From Ophiosphaerella korrae (lineage: Eukaryota; Ascomycota; Dothideomycetes; Pleosporales; Phaeosphaeriaceae): 64,000 nucleotides of DNA. A program made the translations under genes and the position numbers. A model generated the notes under the pieces. It made no database searches. It was given only the letters and a program-made list of their open reading frames with translations, and was not told the origin of the DNA. Location: the NCBI GenBank assembly GCA_028456385.1, contig JALNQF010000015.1:186001-250000 (forward strand). Reading direction: 5' to 3'. This document shows, in pieces, positions 1 through 11,826 of this stretch. Position 1 is the first letter of the stretch. Every line of letters starts with the position of its first letter.

Positions 1-2440
1 TTACAATTCTTCATGGGCTTGAAAAATCACCCTAGGTCTGTCCACAGATCACTCTATATCGCAACAAACGACAATTATCCTAGCGTATAAGGCATGGTTC
101 TCATGACATTCTTACCTGTACCTTAGTTATCTCAGGTGGTGATATTATAGGACAGAAGTTAATCCTAAAGCGTCTAACCGAACGGACAAGGACTCTAAAT
201 AACGTTCTTCTATGTCATTTTCAAGTCCTCACGAGATGATCTTGAAGTCTTTCAGGCAACATGCCTAGAGGAAGAAGAAGAAGAAGAAGAAGAAGAAGAA
301 GAAGAAGCGATAATTGAAAGCTCCTGTATTCTCCACCACCTATCTGGTCCCGCTGTGCAAATGCATGCAGTGAACTCACCGATTACGACTCAGTGGTGCA
401 ACCTTCAACTTGCCCACATGAGTTCCACCGTTACCCAAAAATATCCCTGTTCTCCCCGCAGTAATGCACGTTCACGCCTAGCCTTGCCGTGCTAATGCAG
501 CCCACATTCTAACAACAAATCGCCGACCTCAAAACTCAGTCCATTTGTGAAGCACCTACTCTGCACTAATTTCTAATGCAACACTTATTACCGCATACTT
601 TCAAAATCCTAGGTATACATTGGTGCCCTTAACTATAGTACGCTAAGACCACTTCTTCTCGCTGGCATACGAATTGTGTAACCTTTCTAGAAGCTCATCA
701 TGCATTATCTCCTCTAATTTGATATTGTAATTGACAAGGCCAATACGTGAAATCCTCTCACATCATCAGATGAACATTCGTGAACACCGATATGTTACAT
801 AATCCAAGTCCGAAAAAGTATCGTGCCGGAGATACTTCAGTTTCGAGTTGATGTACATTGTACTCGCATTGCTAAACCCCACCCCCAGGTCATATTGCGG
901 GATGCCGCGTACCGCTCCAGGTTAAGCAAAACCAAACAAGTCATGATCATGCGAACGCGCCCTACACCACCAGTTTTCACCGAACCTTGGACGCAATCCC
1001 GCTATGAAGAAGTATCAGAGGCCTGTCTAACTCGGGAAGGTTATCGAGTCTGGCGTAGTGGCTGCGTTCGTGTGCGCTACCACGTTGGCATTGCCGGCTC
1101 TCCGCGCAGTTCATCCGTCGTGGTGGGGTCCACAATCTTCGAGACGTGCCCTGGCCTTCTGGAAGATGACAAGGACGCAACTGATCCGCCTAATCCGTGG
1201 CGATACGCCCAGCATTACCTTGTCGGAAGGGTACCACTTTTTGCCGTTTGAATAGTTGCATCTATCGCAAATACTTGCTCTACAAAAGGGGACTATTGCT
1301 TGACTGACCTGTTAGTAAACTGGGCTGATATCGATTCAAGTTCTGTACATCCACATCACTCACGACTTAGATCATACCAATCATGCCCTTGATGTTATTA
1401 GTACCATACAAACATGCGTTCTTGTGCCCCATCCCATCCCAGAGAGCCCTTGTCTGTCCGCCAACTGCACCATAGGCACTAGCGCCTCATGTCCAAGTTT
1501 CGAAACATTCTAGAAGATAGAGCAAGTGGATCCGGCTAAAATCTGAACCTGTGGGGTACATCACTTCATTGACCCATGATCCATACTGGATCTAGTCTAG
1601 CTACGCCAGGTTCATGTCAGGTTCTAGTTTGATTAATATCGGCTTCATATCGCGTGGCTCCAGTATTTGGCGCTGTTCGCGCGATTGCTGGACACATGCC
1701 TCACTTGATAGCTGATTTACGGGTTTCACAGAAAGTTTCTAGGGGATGAGAGCGGTCTGCAGTTTTCAATGGATATGGTTATGAGGTGCTTGTTGCAACA
1801 CCTACACTACATCGAATCTATGCCCAGCTATCTATGACTAGATTTCCACCTCAGGGTGCGACAGCAATTTGTTCCATGATGATGATCCAGCACCACCAGG
1901 ATGTCATTACAGCGGCTTCAGCCACCGCCCCGTACCGCAACCCGATCCCCATTTCAGTACATTTGGTACCGAAGGATCCTCCCTCCACCCCATATTTTCC
2001 CCCTGGCTATTTTGAATCTGATCTATCCTCGCAGCGAAATGATACATAAGCATAAGGCATATGGATTTGATCGGTGCAATCAATGCCACTACAATACGTG
2101 TACGATGTGTCCATAGTGGCGTCTTTTCCTACATGCACTCGATAAATCCGCCTTTGCTGGGCATGCGCCTCCTCTTCAGTTGGTAATTATGCCCTTCTCA
2201 ATCCTGAGACAAGTTTTGGCATGAATATGATCGATCACATTGATAATAATTTATATTCATCCCATCGATCCTGGAATCATTTCAGCCCACAAGCGGCATA
2301 GCATTCATATGCAAGGAATCATGGCCCTGTTTCACTGCTGAATTTCTGATAGGTTGGATGGGTACCTTGTTCGGTAATCGAAGGGTTGGTCCAGGAAATG
2401 ATCAGAAGCTCATGCAGCCTCGTGGGCCCAGGTCTGTGCA
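1..2440. other. gene-poor left end
   Basis: No convincing gene is visible on either strand. The longest open frame (823-1251, +) starts only at GTG and has no recognisable domain. A GAA trinucleotide run lies at 271-307. The right edge is the 3' flank of the transcription factor gene on the minus strand. I see no terminal repeats or transposase-like frame. Confidence 0.6.
271..307. repeat. (GAA)12 microsatellite
   Basis: Uninterrupted GAA repeats of about 37 bp, purine-rich on the plus strand, in non-coding DNA. Confidence 0.95.
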
Positions 2441-4965
2441 TCAACCCAATATCAAGTTGATGGAGCCGCCGGATAGATGGTAGCCCCTCTTGCGCGTGAT
2501 GAAAGGATGCTGATCAATACGGCTTTGATTCGATGTCGCAGAGACGTTACCATTCGTACTATCGGCATATCCTGAGCTCGGCTCTTTTACAATGCTGCGG
2601 CCAAGGCGTGCACGATGCGCAAGACAGTTTTGAGGCCAAGTCAACGCCACATTGCCACGCGTGCGTACAGACTCACGGCTCGAATTTGAGTCCTGCAGTG
2701 CGCAGCCACATTTGTCGCTTTCCTTCCGCTTCTCGGATAATTTCGGCTGAAAGTCGAAGGCTAGGAGCAAGGTGGGCGTAACGTTCCATTTCGAGAACAA
2801 CATTGTTGATGATATCATCCATAGTAGCTGGCGGAGGAAGTAGTTGTGATAGCGATGCAGTCATTGTCGCGCCCATGATAAGTAAGGTTTGGGAAATAAT
2901 TCTGCTAAATTATCAATTTCCATACGCCACCCAGGTTCTTTCAAACTTACGATAGAGCACCCTGAAATAGATACGGAAGATGTCCAGCATGATGTGCTGT
3001 GATATATTCCAGTTGGCGTACGCATGCTTCCAAGCATTTATGACAGTTATCCTGCACACTGGAATCCATAGCTAAAGTCTCGTCCTGGAGTACAAGGAGT
3101 ACGTAAGGCCGGAAGATGATAGTTCGGCAGGCAAAGTACCTCAATCTCAAGACGGTCTGAACAGGATTTTGTAGCGGTACTCTATCAAGCGGGAACTGCA
3201 TCGCTTGGGGCAGGCCAGCATACCACTGATTCAATTGGTAGTCCAGTTCAACGACAAGTGGATCCAATTGTGCTACTGATGTAGCAGCAGGTCCCTTAGA
3301 ATATGGCGTGGTCCGAATGTATAGCATGGAGCTCACGCGGTTGAGCAATCTTCGCAGAGCGATCTCTGCCAGGAAGTACCACAGTTCGTCCCGGCCTGCC
3401 GCTTCCATTCCTTCATCTTCAAAGCCAGTTGGTAATGAGAAACCTTCCTCGTACTGCGCAATCCCCGAGTGTGGCAAGTCGAGTTCTGCTAGGAGATCAC
3501 TGAAATCGATATCAGTATAGTTCAATTATTTCACATATTCGACTTACCTTTCGATCATGACAGCATTCCAATACACCCGCTTGCCCAACTCTTCTTCGGC
3601 TGCAGACACCCTTCCGGGGGCACTCAGGAGTAGCTGCAATTTCATGCTAGCACCTGACAGTACGTTCCAGGCTTCGACAGGCCGGACCAAATAGACCAGA
3701 TATGCTGCAGCCAAGATCTGGCATTGTGCTGCAACCATATTATTCTTCGTCATGACACTAGGTAGAAGACCCCATGCTGCAGCAAAGTACGCTAGGCCTG
3801 GAGGCTCTTTCTCTGGATTTTGCTGAGTTATACTTCCAGTACTCCCAGCATGCCCAAGAGCTAGTACTAGCAGGACTATGCAACTTTCTGGGCCATCACG
3901 GAACCCATGAGCAAGCGCAGTCTGGTAATAGTTACTCCAGGTATATGGATTAACACAAGCATAGAAGACGTTGACTCTCTCGAAGTACGCTTGGACGTAC
4001 GCCCCAGTATTGGACAGATCGAGACCTCGGGTGCTGCTCAAACTAACTGATTCGCGGCTCATCTCAAGCTGTAGGAGAAGCTTGGCATCATACTGGCGCA
4101 AGACCAACTCCCGAATCATTGGGGAGGCGAGTAAGTTCAATGCCGCGGTATTATGGGTCTTGGGCATGGTCGAAATGTTTGAAGGATGGTTTGTCCAGGT
4201 GCCAATGCCGTTGATTGGTTGTACCATTCCTAAATGAGGCATGCTGCCGGAGTTTCGGGCTAGAAAGTCTTCGCTCGTAGTATTGCTGGCAGCGGGCGAA
4301 TGTGAAGATAACGAGAATCCGTTGGTAAGGCTGGTCTGTAAAAGCCCTTCGATGCGATTTAGGTGCTCCAAGATTAGCTTGTCACCAGCGTCCAGCTTGA
4401 TCCCTGGTTCTCGGTAGATGCATTCTGCGTTTAGCTCCGTGCAAAGCCTGCATTTTGGCCTCGTTCCATCGCACCGTGATTTTCTTGATCGACATATCTC
4501 GCACTATCCAAAGTCAGTTTTCAAGGCCGTGGGTTGCACATGATCAAGGTTGTATAATACCGCGATGGTTGCGCGTCGGCGCGGATAGTCTATTGTGTCA
4601 GTACTTGGTCGCTTCTTTGTAGTTTGTCGGGGCTCGTTGGTCCCGTTGGTAGCGTTGCTTGTGGGTGCTGCACTGTTTGACTGGGCGGGTGGAGTTAGGT
4701 CGCTGGACATCTCACGGTCTGTGCCCGAGGATTGGGACATGTTTCGAGGTCGTTTCTTGAAAGGGTTGTTTAGACCACCGTGCCCGGAGAAGAGACCATT
4801 CGGGGATTCGAGGAGATGGGGAGACCTAAGTGTAGACTTGAGGACAAAACTGCTCGTGTCCGGTAGAGTAGACAAATTAAGGCAGAAGGAGTCTCGTGGA
4901 AACTGTCCACTGGTGGTTGCTGCTGACACGGGACTAACGTCTGGAGAAGGCGTAATTGCCGTCAT
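2441..4965 (-). CDS. Zn(II)2Cys6 fungal transcription factor
   Basis: Predicted nuclear, DNA-binding regulator of about 762 aa. Exons are 4965-4561, 4503-3548, 3499-2951, 2901-2677 and 2594-2441, all with GT...AG introns and closing phase. Exon 1 ends in a basic RRRATIA stretch. Exon 2 opens directly with the zinc cluster CEICRSRKSRC, completed by CRLC and a final Cys (Cys 136, 139, 146, 153, 156, 163), i.e. C-x2-C-x6-C-x6-C-x2-C-x6-C. The region from about residue 250 resembles the fungal-specific transcription factor domain (middle homology region). The N-terminus is Ser/Thr/Pro-rich. The start is the first ATG in frame; the frame opens further upstream without ATG. The last intron (2595-2676) is inferred from a GTGAGT donor; without it the protein stops at 2673 after a complete C-terminal helix region. 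Target genes cannot be deduced, and no metabolic cluster adjoins it. Confidence 0.9.
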
Positions 4966-5848
4966 GATTGGTGGACGGGTAGACGGCGGCCGGGGCAAGC
5001 TGCACTCGACTACGGCGTGCAGCGTTGTATGTCAGCCACGATATCAGCACAAAGTGGTGCTCCGGTATTTTAAGGCAGCAAGAGAAGCGATATAGGCTCC
5101 GCGCGGTGGACAAAGGAAGGTGGTGGAAGTCCCGGGCAGTGGGACGAGCGACTAGCATGGAATATATTCGAGGCCAAATTCGCCGCCCTTGGCTCCGTAA
5201 AGCCTCCAAATCGCCCTTGCGAGATGAGGGATGCGAGTGCGGGGATGGCATGGGGCTTTGGAGCACTCCACATTGTGCTCAGACACCTAGGAACGAGGCC
5301 AGAGACGTGTGCAGGGGTCGTCAGTGGACGGCCAAACAAGCCACTAGACTACCTGGGTTGGTGACGCTCACGATGCCTCAACCTACAGCAAATTGCCTCC
5401 AATCCTGTAGGAGCAACAGCTTAGGACAACGGCGAGGGCGCATGTCTGAATCCGATGATGCGGTATGCGGGGAGCACGAGCACAAGAAGCATCTAAATTA
5501 TGGTTGGCTGTGCGGCAGAGGATAGCGAAGCGAGCACGTCAGCCACGTCCCTTGCCAGCCGCGTACAATAGGCTAAAGCAAGCAGAAACCACCGACGTGG
5601 GCGACACGGGTGTTGGTAAGATACGAAGTCTCCAGCATGAATGGGATTAGCGAGCAGCGTTAGTGGACCTGCATGAAGAGCATCTCCTGATCATTCACCA
5701 TGCATCAGTCCCAGCGCCGGCAGCCATCGTGTATATTGCTGCCAGGCGGCACAACGTCGACCTTTATCTTGATAGGCTGGAAATAGCTTCCACGCCGCAA
5801 CTAATATCAGATCGCTGCCCAAATTCTAGCGGCAGGGGTTTGCCCGGT

Positions 5849-5875
5849 CATGGAAGCCATGGAAGCCATGGAAGC
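5849..5875. repeat. 9-bp tandem repeat x3
   Basis: CATGGAAGC occurs three times head to tail in non-coding DNA. Confidence 0.9.
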
Positions 5876-6387
5876 TGCAGAGAATGAGAATGCGGAGAGG
5901 ACGCTAGAAGGTCAGCCGTACGGCACTGCCATCAGACCCACTAGAGCTAGGTTGATATTTGGTGCGGATGCCGCGCATTCATGTGGTCGTCAGAGTTCCA
6001 CATTGCCTTGACATAGGAAGACCGCTCTATTGCACTGCTTCCCAGGATAATAACCGGTGGGTACCTGAATCTGACACAAACCACCATACCTTCCAGGAGG
6101 GCAGTCCAGCGTGACCAAAAACCAATAGTCCACGCGAAGCTTGGGCAAGAGGAAAGCTATTTTATGTCCTTCTTAACGAGACAGGTGTGGATGAGAAGGC
6201 CATATGTTTTGGAGTACCGGTGGTGGTCATGTGCATGATTTGGCGCAGTAGCTTTCGGACTTGATCCAGGCTCTTTTATGGCAATTAATTACAGGCTGAA
6301 GCCGAGAAATGGAGATGCGAAGCTGCCTGCGATCTTGTTTTGTAGCACGATAATGTGAACATCTGAGAAGGCCCAATTACGGCAGTC

Positions 6388-6465
6388 GGGAGTTGGGAGT
6401 TGGGAATTGGGAGTCGGAAGCTGGTAGTTGTCAGTTGTCAGTTATTGTCAGTTGTTAGTTGGTGA
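6388..6465. repeat. degenerate TTGGGAG / GTCAGTT tract
   Basis: A run of imperfect copies of AGTTGGG followed by GTTGTCAGTT-like units. It is low-complexity DNA roughly 230-300 bp upstream of the small gene starting at 6695. Confidence 0.7.
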
Positions 6466-6694
6466 GGTGTAGTAACTCAAGTTCTGCCTCTGTAGTGTTG
6501 AGGGAATCGTGGTTGACATGCCTAATTGGTGGCGTTGTCGTACCAGTACTACCATGGGCAGCACCTTCTTTATCCACTCATGTGCGTCCGTTTACCTTAT
6601 GGCGTTCTCTCCTGTTACAGGTATGCGCAAACTCCTCGACGCTGCTCCCAACACCTAACAGTATTAACGTGGAGCATAAGCACATGGTAGAGCT

Positions 6695-7175
6695 ATGAAG
6701 CCGGAAGCATTGGACGCCATTGCCAACCGAACCATGAGGCCGAACGCTCTTGATGCCGCCACTGCTCCAAGTCTCAGCGAGAATGAACCAGTAGATAATG
6801 AACCGGTGTGTAGCTCCTCGAATGTTCACTGTGCTTTTCTCACTTTCACAGTCCCCAATTCTCAACAACCAGTCAGACAAGCCTTCGACGCCCTTCGGGC
6901 AACGTACAGATGGTACCCAATCCGCAGCAATGGCTGTCGAGGAAGTAGTTCATGACGTAAAGGCTGCTGTCGACGTGGCAATTACTTGGGCTGAGAAGAA
7001 AGTGGACGAATTGACATCGGCGACAGAAAGTACTGGCCCATATGATTCACCATCAACATGCGCTCCTTCTGATCTCGACGTGATTGCGAGTAGCGTGTTG
7101 CCGGCCATGCCTCCACAGGAAAAAGACATCAAAGATGGGAAACAGCACACCAGAGATGGGAATGGTGACGAATAA
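6695..7175 (+). CDS. small hypothetical protein, two exons
   Basis: Predicted 144-aa protein with no family I recognise. Exons are 6695-6805 and 6852-7175. The 46-bp intron has GTGTGT at its start and TTTCACAG at its end, and removing it joins two frames that would otherwise not continue each other. The protein is hydrophilic and acidic, with no signal peptide or membrane span. Residues about 65-92 could form an amphipathic helix (AVEEVVHDVKAAVDVA). It is flanked by the divergent regulator and a small membrane-protein gene in the same direction. It could be a chance open frame; support comes from the clean splice and a protein-like composition. Confidence 0.5.
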
Positions 7176-7557
7176 GCAGTCATTACGTGGAAGTAACGGA
7201 TTGAACAGCCGGAGGATCTGAGGTGCTTGAAAGCGGATACCAGATACACTGGCAAGTCTCGATATTCATAGGCTTCCCAGTTATCATGGGCCATAGTTGA
7301 AACCCGAATCTCTTTATTCGGCCTCTATTTCACCAAGGCAAGACACATATATATCTAACCTAGAAGGAGTGAAGAGCATCCTAGCGGACCCGCACATGAA
7401 GTTTTGGTGAGGTGGGGAACTGTCCCAATCCAGCAAGACCTCGGCATAGCTATAACTAATCAGTCTTCCCTCCCTTGACTGCAACATTGCTTTTCTCATT
7501 ACTGTAGACGCAACGAGAGTACCGACACTTAGCAAAGGTCACCAATTCATCCGTATT
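7176..7557. other. intergenic, tandem genes
   Basis: 382 bp between two plus-strand genes. No feature beyond the likely promoter of the downstream membrane-protein gene. Confidence 0.5.
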
Positions 7558-8070
7558 ATGGCATCCACAGCGACCAACAAGCACCCCCTTCTTCTCGCAG
7601 CAGCCGTAGCTCATGGTGTGCTTGCTCTGGGTCATACGGTACGCTAACGCAGCATCTGAAAACAGTTCGAAGGCCAGTCCAATGCTAAGTGCCTCGCAGA
7701 CAAAAGGTCTAGATCAATTCAAACATCCCTCATTGAACACTCTCCCCACAGCCCTCCGCGGAGCCGTCAAGGCCGGTTGGTATGAGGGCAGTGTGTTCTT
7801 CGCTATCATGGGTAAGCCTATCTTATCAGAGCCACCGTTTTACTAAGCTAACCCTATCACGGTATAGGCATTTTAAACTATAAATGGGCCCAGACTGGCA
7901 TTTACGACATTTATGACAAGTCCATTGCTACTCTTTTGGTCAGCCTTCTTGTTGGTGCTGGTGCAAGCTACTATAAGAGTGGGGACAAGCCTACAGCCGG
8001 TACGCTAGCTATCGTTGCCATCGTGCAAAGCCTGGGGATTAGGAATGGTTCGTACTCGCGATTTGCTTAA
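7558..8070 (+). CDS. small integral membrane protein, three exons
   Basis: Predicted 131-aa membrane protein of unknown function, resembling a conserved short family of filamentous fungi as I remember it. Exons are 7558-7638, 7700-7811 and 7868-8070. Both introns (61 and 56 bp) have GT...AG ends and a CTAA(C/G) branch-like site, and codon phase closes. Hydrophobic segments lie at about residues 10-26 (LLLAAAVAHGVLALGH), 55-66 (GSVFFAIMG), 82-96 (IATLLVSLLVGAGAS) and 106-117 (TLAIVAIVQSLGI), suggesting three or four spans. The soluble loop before the second span contains the motif GLDQFKHPSLNTLP. Its 3' end converges on the neighbouring minus-strand gene. Gene reality is well supported by splicing; function is not. 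Confidence 0.75.
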
Positions 8071-8534
8071 GGAGATTGATTCTGAGTGCTCATGTATTTG
8101 GTAGGATGGCTGTGAAGCATGAATGACTAGCAGCAAATATGGCACAGTTAACCGCACTTTGAAATAAGTGAACATCATTCCTCAATTTCGCGCGAACATG
8201 GCCAAATAGGGTAATGCATGTTGCATCTACACATCACTAAACTTGCACATGCGAGTCAATTTTTCGGAACTATTATTGTAATTATCGACCAATGTAACAT
8301 GGACGAACCACCACTGTGATTAGCGTGGACTCGTACGTATTGAAATGTCGTGAGCTACGCATAACCGTAATAGTCTGATGGTTGTGGAACTGTTGCTGCT
8401 CCTATGGCATGGTAAATATAAAACAGTGGTCCTCGTAGTCAAAGATCTGGATCCATTGTCACGCAAACCGTAAACGCCATGCTTATTTGTGCCACCTAAA
8501 GCCGTAAGTGCCACGAATAGGTTCTCGTCCGAGT
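8071..8534. other. convergent intergenic region
   Basis: 464 bp between two 3' ends. AT-richer than the genes around it; presumably two 3' UTRs. No gene seen. Confidence 0.5.
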
Positions 8535-9473
8535 TTACACCTCCTTCTCGACTTCCACTGCCTTGGTGATGTTGACCGGAATTTGGCGCCTCTCGTTGGT
8601 GAGGAGACGTCTCAGGCGAGCAACGTAATAATCATCCACGGACCTGCTCGGATTTGTGGCATGCTCGTCCTTGGCCAGCTGCTCAAGGCGGAGGCAGGTG
8701 CGGTCGACACTGTCCTCCAGCTCCTCAGCCCAATTGCTTTTCTCAGTGACACCATCGCTCTTGAAGCTGACATGACTGCGCAAGCTATGGCCATCAAGGG
8801 CTGTCGTACTAGTGGATGAGGCATGCTCGGCAAGCGTAGTACCTGTGGCAGGAGGAGGAGCCTGGGAAGGCAGGTCCTTGGAAGTGAAGGATAGGTACTC
8901 CTCGATGCGTGGGTTGACCGCAGGGGAGCCCAGTGCTATAGGAATTGAGCCTTCATACAAGGGGGATAGAAAAGGAGGAGACATTGACATACTGACATGC
9001 CCAGGACAACACTTGTCCTTACACTGGTCACTCATAACCTCACTGGAACTAGCAAGCTCACACTCATCACAGTCTTCGGCTATTGAAGGCTCAACGGAGT
9101 GGTTGCTGGAGGTAAGGTCTGCATTTAGGTGGTGGTGCCGGTGCTTGTGGTTTTCGATCTTCAGTTGGGCAAGTCTATCACCAATGGCGCTGAAGCCACG
9201 ACCGCGACCATAGAAAAACTTGACGGAGGGTGTTGGAGACCCCAGAACAGGCGTGTTGATAGGCGGGGAAGGATACATGGCCTCTTCTGCTTTGTCGTTG
9301 AGGTCTTCAGTCTGGGGCGCCAGGATCCTGGTGACGGCCGCAAAGTCCATGGGCGGTGGAGGGTCGAAAACAGAAGAGTCAAGAGGCTCAGTCGCTGGGG
9401 TTGCGTTGGGGGCTGATGGAATGCCATACGGCGAGTCGAGAGAAACAACCTTGGTCATAGTTGCAGAAGCCAT
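8535..9473 (-). CDS. uncharacterised low-complexity protein
   Basis: Single-exon frame of 312 aa starting at ATG 9473. No known domain is recognised. The first third is rich in Pro, Ser and Ala. There is a basic stretch FFYGRGRGFSAIGDRLAQL at about residues 85-105, a His cluster (HKHRHHH), a Cys-rich patch near residues 135-160, and a C-terminal charged region likely to be helical (about 245-312). No signal peptide or membrane segment. The overall make-up suggests a mostly disordered cytosolic or nuclear protein. It lies tail to tail with the small membrane-protein gene and downstream of the PQ-loop gene. The frame is long and the antisense frames are shorter, so I think it is real. Confidence 0.7.
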   Translation of the reverse strand: MASATMTKVVSLDSPYGIPSAPNATPATEPLDSSVFDPPPPMDFAAVTRILAPQTEDLNDKAEEAMYPSPPINTPVLGSPTPSVKFFYGRGRGFSAIGDRLAQLKIENHKHRHHHLNADLTSSNHSVEPSIAEDCDECELASSSEVMSDQCKDKCCPGHVSMSMSPPFLSPLYEGSIPIALGSPAVNPRIEEYLSFTSKDLPSQAPPPATGTTLAEHASSTSTTALDGHSLRSHVSFKSDGVTEKSNWAEELEDSVDRTCLRLEQLAKDEHATNPSRSVDDYYVARLRRLLTNERRQIPVNITKAVEVEKEV

Positions 9474-9781
9474 AGCTAAGTACCTAACTGGGGCAAATTG
9501 TTAGCCAATGCAATAGCAAAGAAGGGCAGGTGATAGCGCGCGAAGTAGCTATGCAATGACAGCGTACCTTGAGTCTGCCGAGTGCGGCCGTTGCTCAGAG
9601 TATGGCGGTTGAGGTGGGGGAGAAGAGAAAGGCGGTGGGCCTGCTTGAGTACTGAAGGAGGAAGCTGCGACAAACGACAAACGAGGCAGGAAAATTATGT
9701 AACAGGTGCGAATAACAAGAGCAAACGCTCTGGATGTGCGGGCAGAGTCACACACTCCCCGCCGCTCGGACTACTATACAA
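9474..9781. other. intergenic between two minus-strand genes
   Basis: 308 bp holding the presumed promoter and 5' UTR of the 312-aa gene and the 3' UTR of the PQ-loop gene. No gene seen. Confidence 0.5.
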
Positions 9782-10697
9782 TCACCTCCGGGATCGCATG
9801 TCACGTACATTCACGGAGGGCGTTCTAAACACTGATGTGCTGGATGGTAGTTGGTGAAGTGCAATTCCAGATATGGTGGGGGGGCTTTCAGACACTTGCG
9901 ACACCCCATTACCCTCATCAACAGGGCTTCCCATGAGCCATGGGATCAAGTTGTAATATGCTCCACAAAAAAAGATGCCTATCCAGAGAAGCAATTCTGT
10001 GCCGTAGATGACGACGCCAGACACATCTAAGGTAGGTTGGAAAACGACAGCGGCCAGAGAAAACACATCGCCAAGGGCATCGATTCCAACAAAGATAAAG
10101 GAGATGCCTCGCACAGTGCGGTGGATGTAGACGTCGACATAATGCCTCAGAACGCCGGCGGCGAGCAAGAGTGCTGAAGAAACAGCCATGAGTGTGGCAG
10201 GCCAGTTGATGTTTCTCTCCTTTGCATGGCCAATGCCAATGATGAGACCGGCTTGGATTGCACCCATTGTACAAACGATAGGGACAAGCACTACGAGAGA
10301 GCGAGTCACAGACCATTTCTGATAATGTCAGGCTCATTTGCAGTGTGATACTAAAACGTACAGAAGGCATATTTACCCTTTCGTAGTAGAAGCACTGGAC
10401 CCACGTCACCAAGCTCAGCAGGGTCAATATCTGTGGCTGTATTCTCAGAGCAATATTGAACCCTTCAGCGATATTATATACGCCCAATGGCACGCCTGCC
10501 CAGGCCCAGAGCATCATCATGGTGGGCTGCAGGCCCGTGGCATTGTGACGGTGATAGTTGAGGACAATCTGGGGGATGAGCTGCCGCAGGGCTGTCAGCG
10601 GACTGCAGAACATGTGGCCTCAGTGTGTGGCTACCTGGATGGACCAACAGACGGCACCCAGAGTCCCAAGCACATTGGCTGCTATGGGGACGTCCAT
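9782..10697 (-). CDS. PQ-loop repeat membrane protein
   Basis: Predicted 267-aa multi-span membrane protein. Exons are 10697-10635, 10580-10377 and 10318-9782 (introns 54 and 58 bp). The first intron interrupts the PQ-loop itself: WSIQ in exon 1 joins LIPQIVLNYHRHNATGLQ in exon 2, giving the hallmark PQ motif. A second, degenerate repeat lies near the C-terminus (FQPTLDVSGVVIYGTELLL). About seven hydrophobic spans can be counted, matching the two-triple-helix-bundle layout of this superfamily (lysosomal/vacuolar cystine and cationic amino acid exporters, SWEET-like proteins). The substrate cannot be read from the sequence. The gene is head to head with ERV1, with about 200 bp between the start codons. 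Confidence 0.88.
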
Positions 10698-10898
10698 ACT
10701 GTGTCCCAAGGAAGAGATGGAGCCATGGAGCCATTAGCAGGGTAGATGGCGGCACGCGAAGTCGGAGTGCACGTGCACGGCACACCCCTGGCTGTGGCTC
10801 CACCTCCCAAGAACTGCTGCGAACGGACCATTATCACTGGACGTGCTTTGGGCTCGTCATGGCTACACACCAACCTTATCGCACGTGCAGGGACTGAC
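10698..10898. promoter_or_regulatory. bidirectional promoter, PQ-loop / ERV1
   Basis: Only 201 bp separate the two start codons, so the promoters must overlap or be shared. No specific binding site is identified. Confidence 0.5.
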
Positions 10899-11506
10899 AT
10901 GGCGCCAGGTCCGGTTGAAGACACAGGGGAGAAGCAGGAAAAAGAACAGGTTGTGCCTGCGAAGCTGTCTAAAGGCGTTGTGCTAGGTCCCGATGGCAAA
11001 CCGTAAGTCGCCCACAGATGCCGTACAGACCAACATCATGGAAACGGAGACTAAGACGGCTTCCTAGATGTCGTACCTGTACCAACGTGGCTTCCTGGTT
11101 CGCCATGGCTGGTAATAAGCCGAAGGCTACAAAACCCAAACCCGTCACCCAAACGATGCCCTCTGACTGCCCCCCCGACGTAGAAGCACTTGGACGCAGT
11201 TCCTGGACCCTGCTGCACTCCATCACCGCAACCTACCCCACACATCCCTCCCCACAGCTCCAGTCCGATACCAAATCCTTTCTCTCCACCTTTGGCAAGC
11301 TATACCCCTGTTGGGTCTGCGCCCAAGATTTCCAGGACTGGATGTCCACCAATACGCCGAGGGTATCGAGCCGGAACGAATTCGGTACGTGGATGTGCGA
11401 GGCACATAATGCTGTCAATAGCAAGCTAGGCAAATCTGCCTTTGATTGTTCCAAGTGGGAAGAACGGTGGCGGACAGGATGGAAGGACGGGCGCTGTGAT
11501 CCCTGA
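10899..11506 (+). CDS. ERV1: ERV1 FAD-linked sulfhydryl oxidase
   Basis: Predicted 180-aa enzyme of the mitochondrial intermembrane space. Erv1 re-oxidises Mia40 in the disulfide relay and passes electrons to cytochrome c or oxygen. Exons are 10899-11002 and 11068-11506 (65-bp intron). Visible marks: the N-terminal shuttle disulfide CRTC (Cys 36/39), the FAD-proximal active site YPCWVC (Cys 116/119), the helix SSWTLLHSITATYP, and the structural Cys pair in CEAHNAVN (145) and FDC (162) near the C-terminus. Length is close to the yeast protein. The start at ATG 10899 leaves a short hydrophilic tail, as expected for a Mia40-type import substrate. It shares a promoter region with the PQ-loop gene. 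Confidence 0.95.
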
Positions 11507-11826
11507 AATGGTGTGCATGCACCAGCTCAAGATACTGGAGCATATGCAATGTACAGTACATACGAAGAAATGAAAGACAACTGTACAAATAGCAAAAACA
11601 TCGTGCAATAAATCATACCCATTGAACGACGCGCCATACTCACCAAGTCTCGTTAAATCCGGTTCGCCAAATCCGGCACACTATGATCACTACTAACTCC
11701 CACGCTTTGGCGAGACCGCTTGCATACTCAACACATGAATGATATCACGGTACCAGCTATTCCAAAGGGGCTTTGAAAACCGCTTCCTTTCTCCCCTTCT
11801 CCCATCCCCTGACGACCCCCATCACC
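11507..11826. other. intergenic, tandem genes
   Basis: 320 bp between ERV1 and the next plus-strand frame. Contains only presumed 3' and 5' untranslated sequence. Confidence 0.5.

Larger units (their letters stand above)
4966..6694. other. divergent intergenic region
   Basis: About 1.7 kb between the transcription factor (-) and the small gene at 6695 (+), so it should hold both promoters. Open frames here are short and mostly oppose the transcription factor exon. It contains a 9-bp triplication (5849-5875) and a degenerate TTGGGAG/TTGTCAG tract (about 6388-6465). No other gene is supported. Confidence 0.55.

Noticed and set aside
271..307. Possible CRISPR-like or terminal repeat at the left end
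   Set aside because: It is a plain GAA microsatellite without spacers or partner copy.
823..1251. 142-aa frame near the left end
   Set aside because: Begins only at GTG, has no domain and no splice context; not supported as a gene.
4595..5095. 166-aa plus-strand frame
   Set aside because: Lies antisense to exon 1 of the transcription factor, whose frame joins a perfect zinc cluster; no domain of its own.
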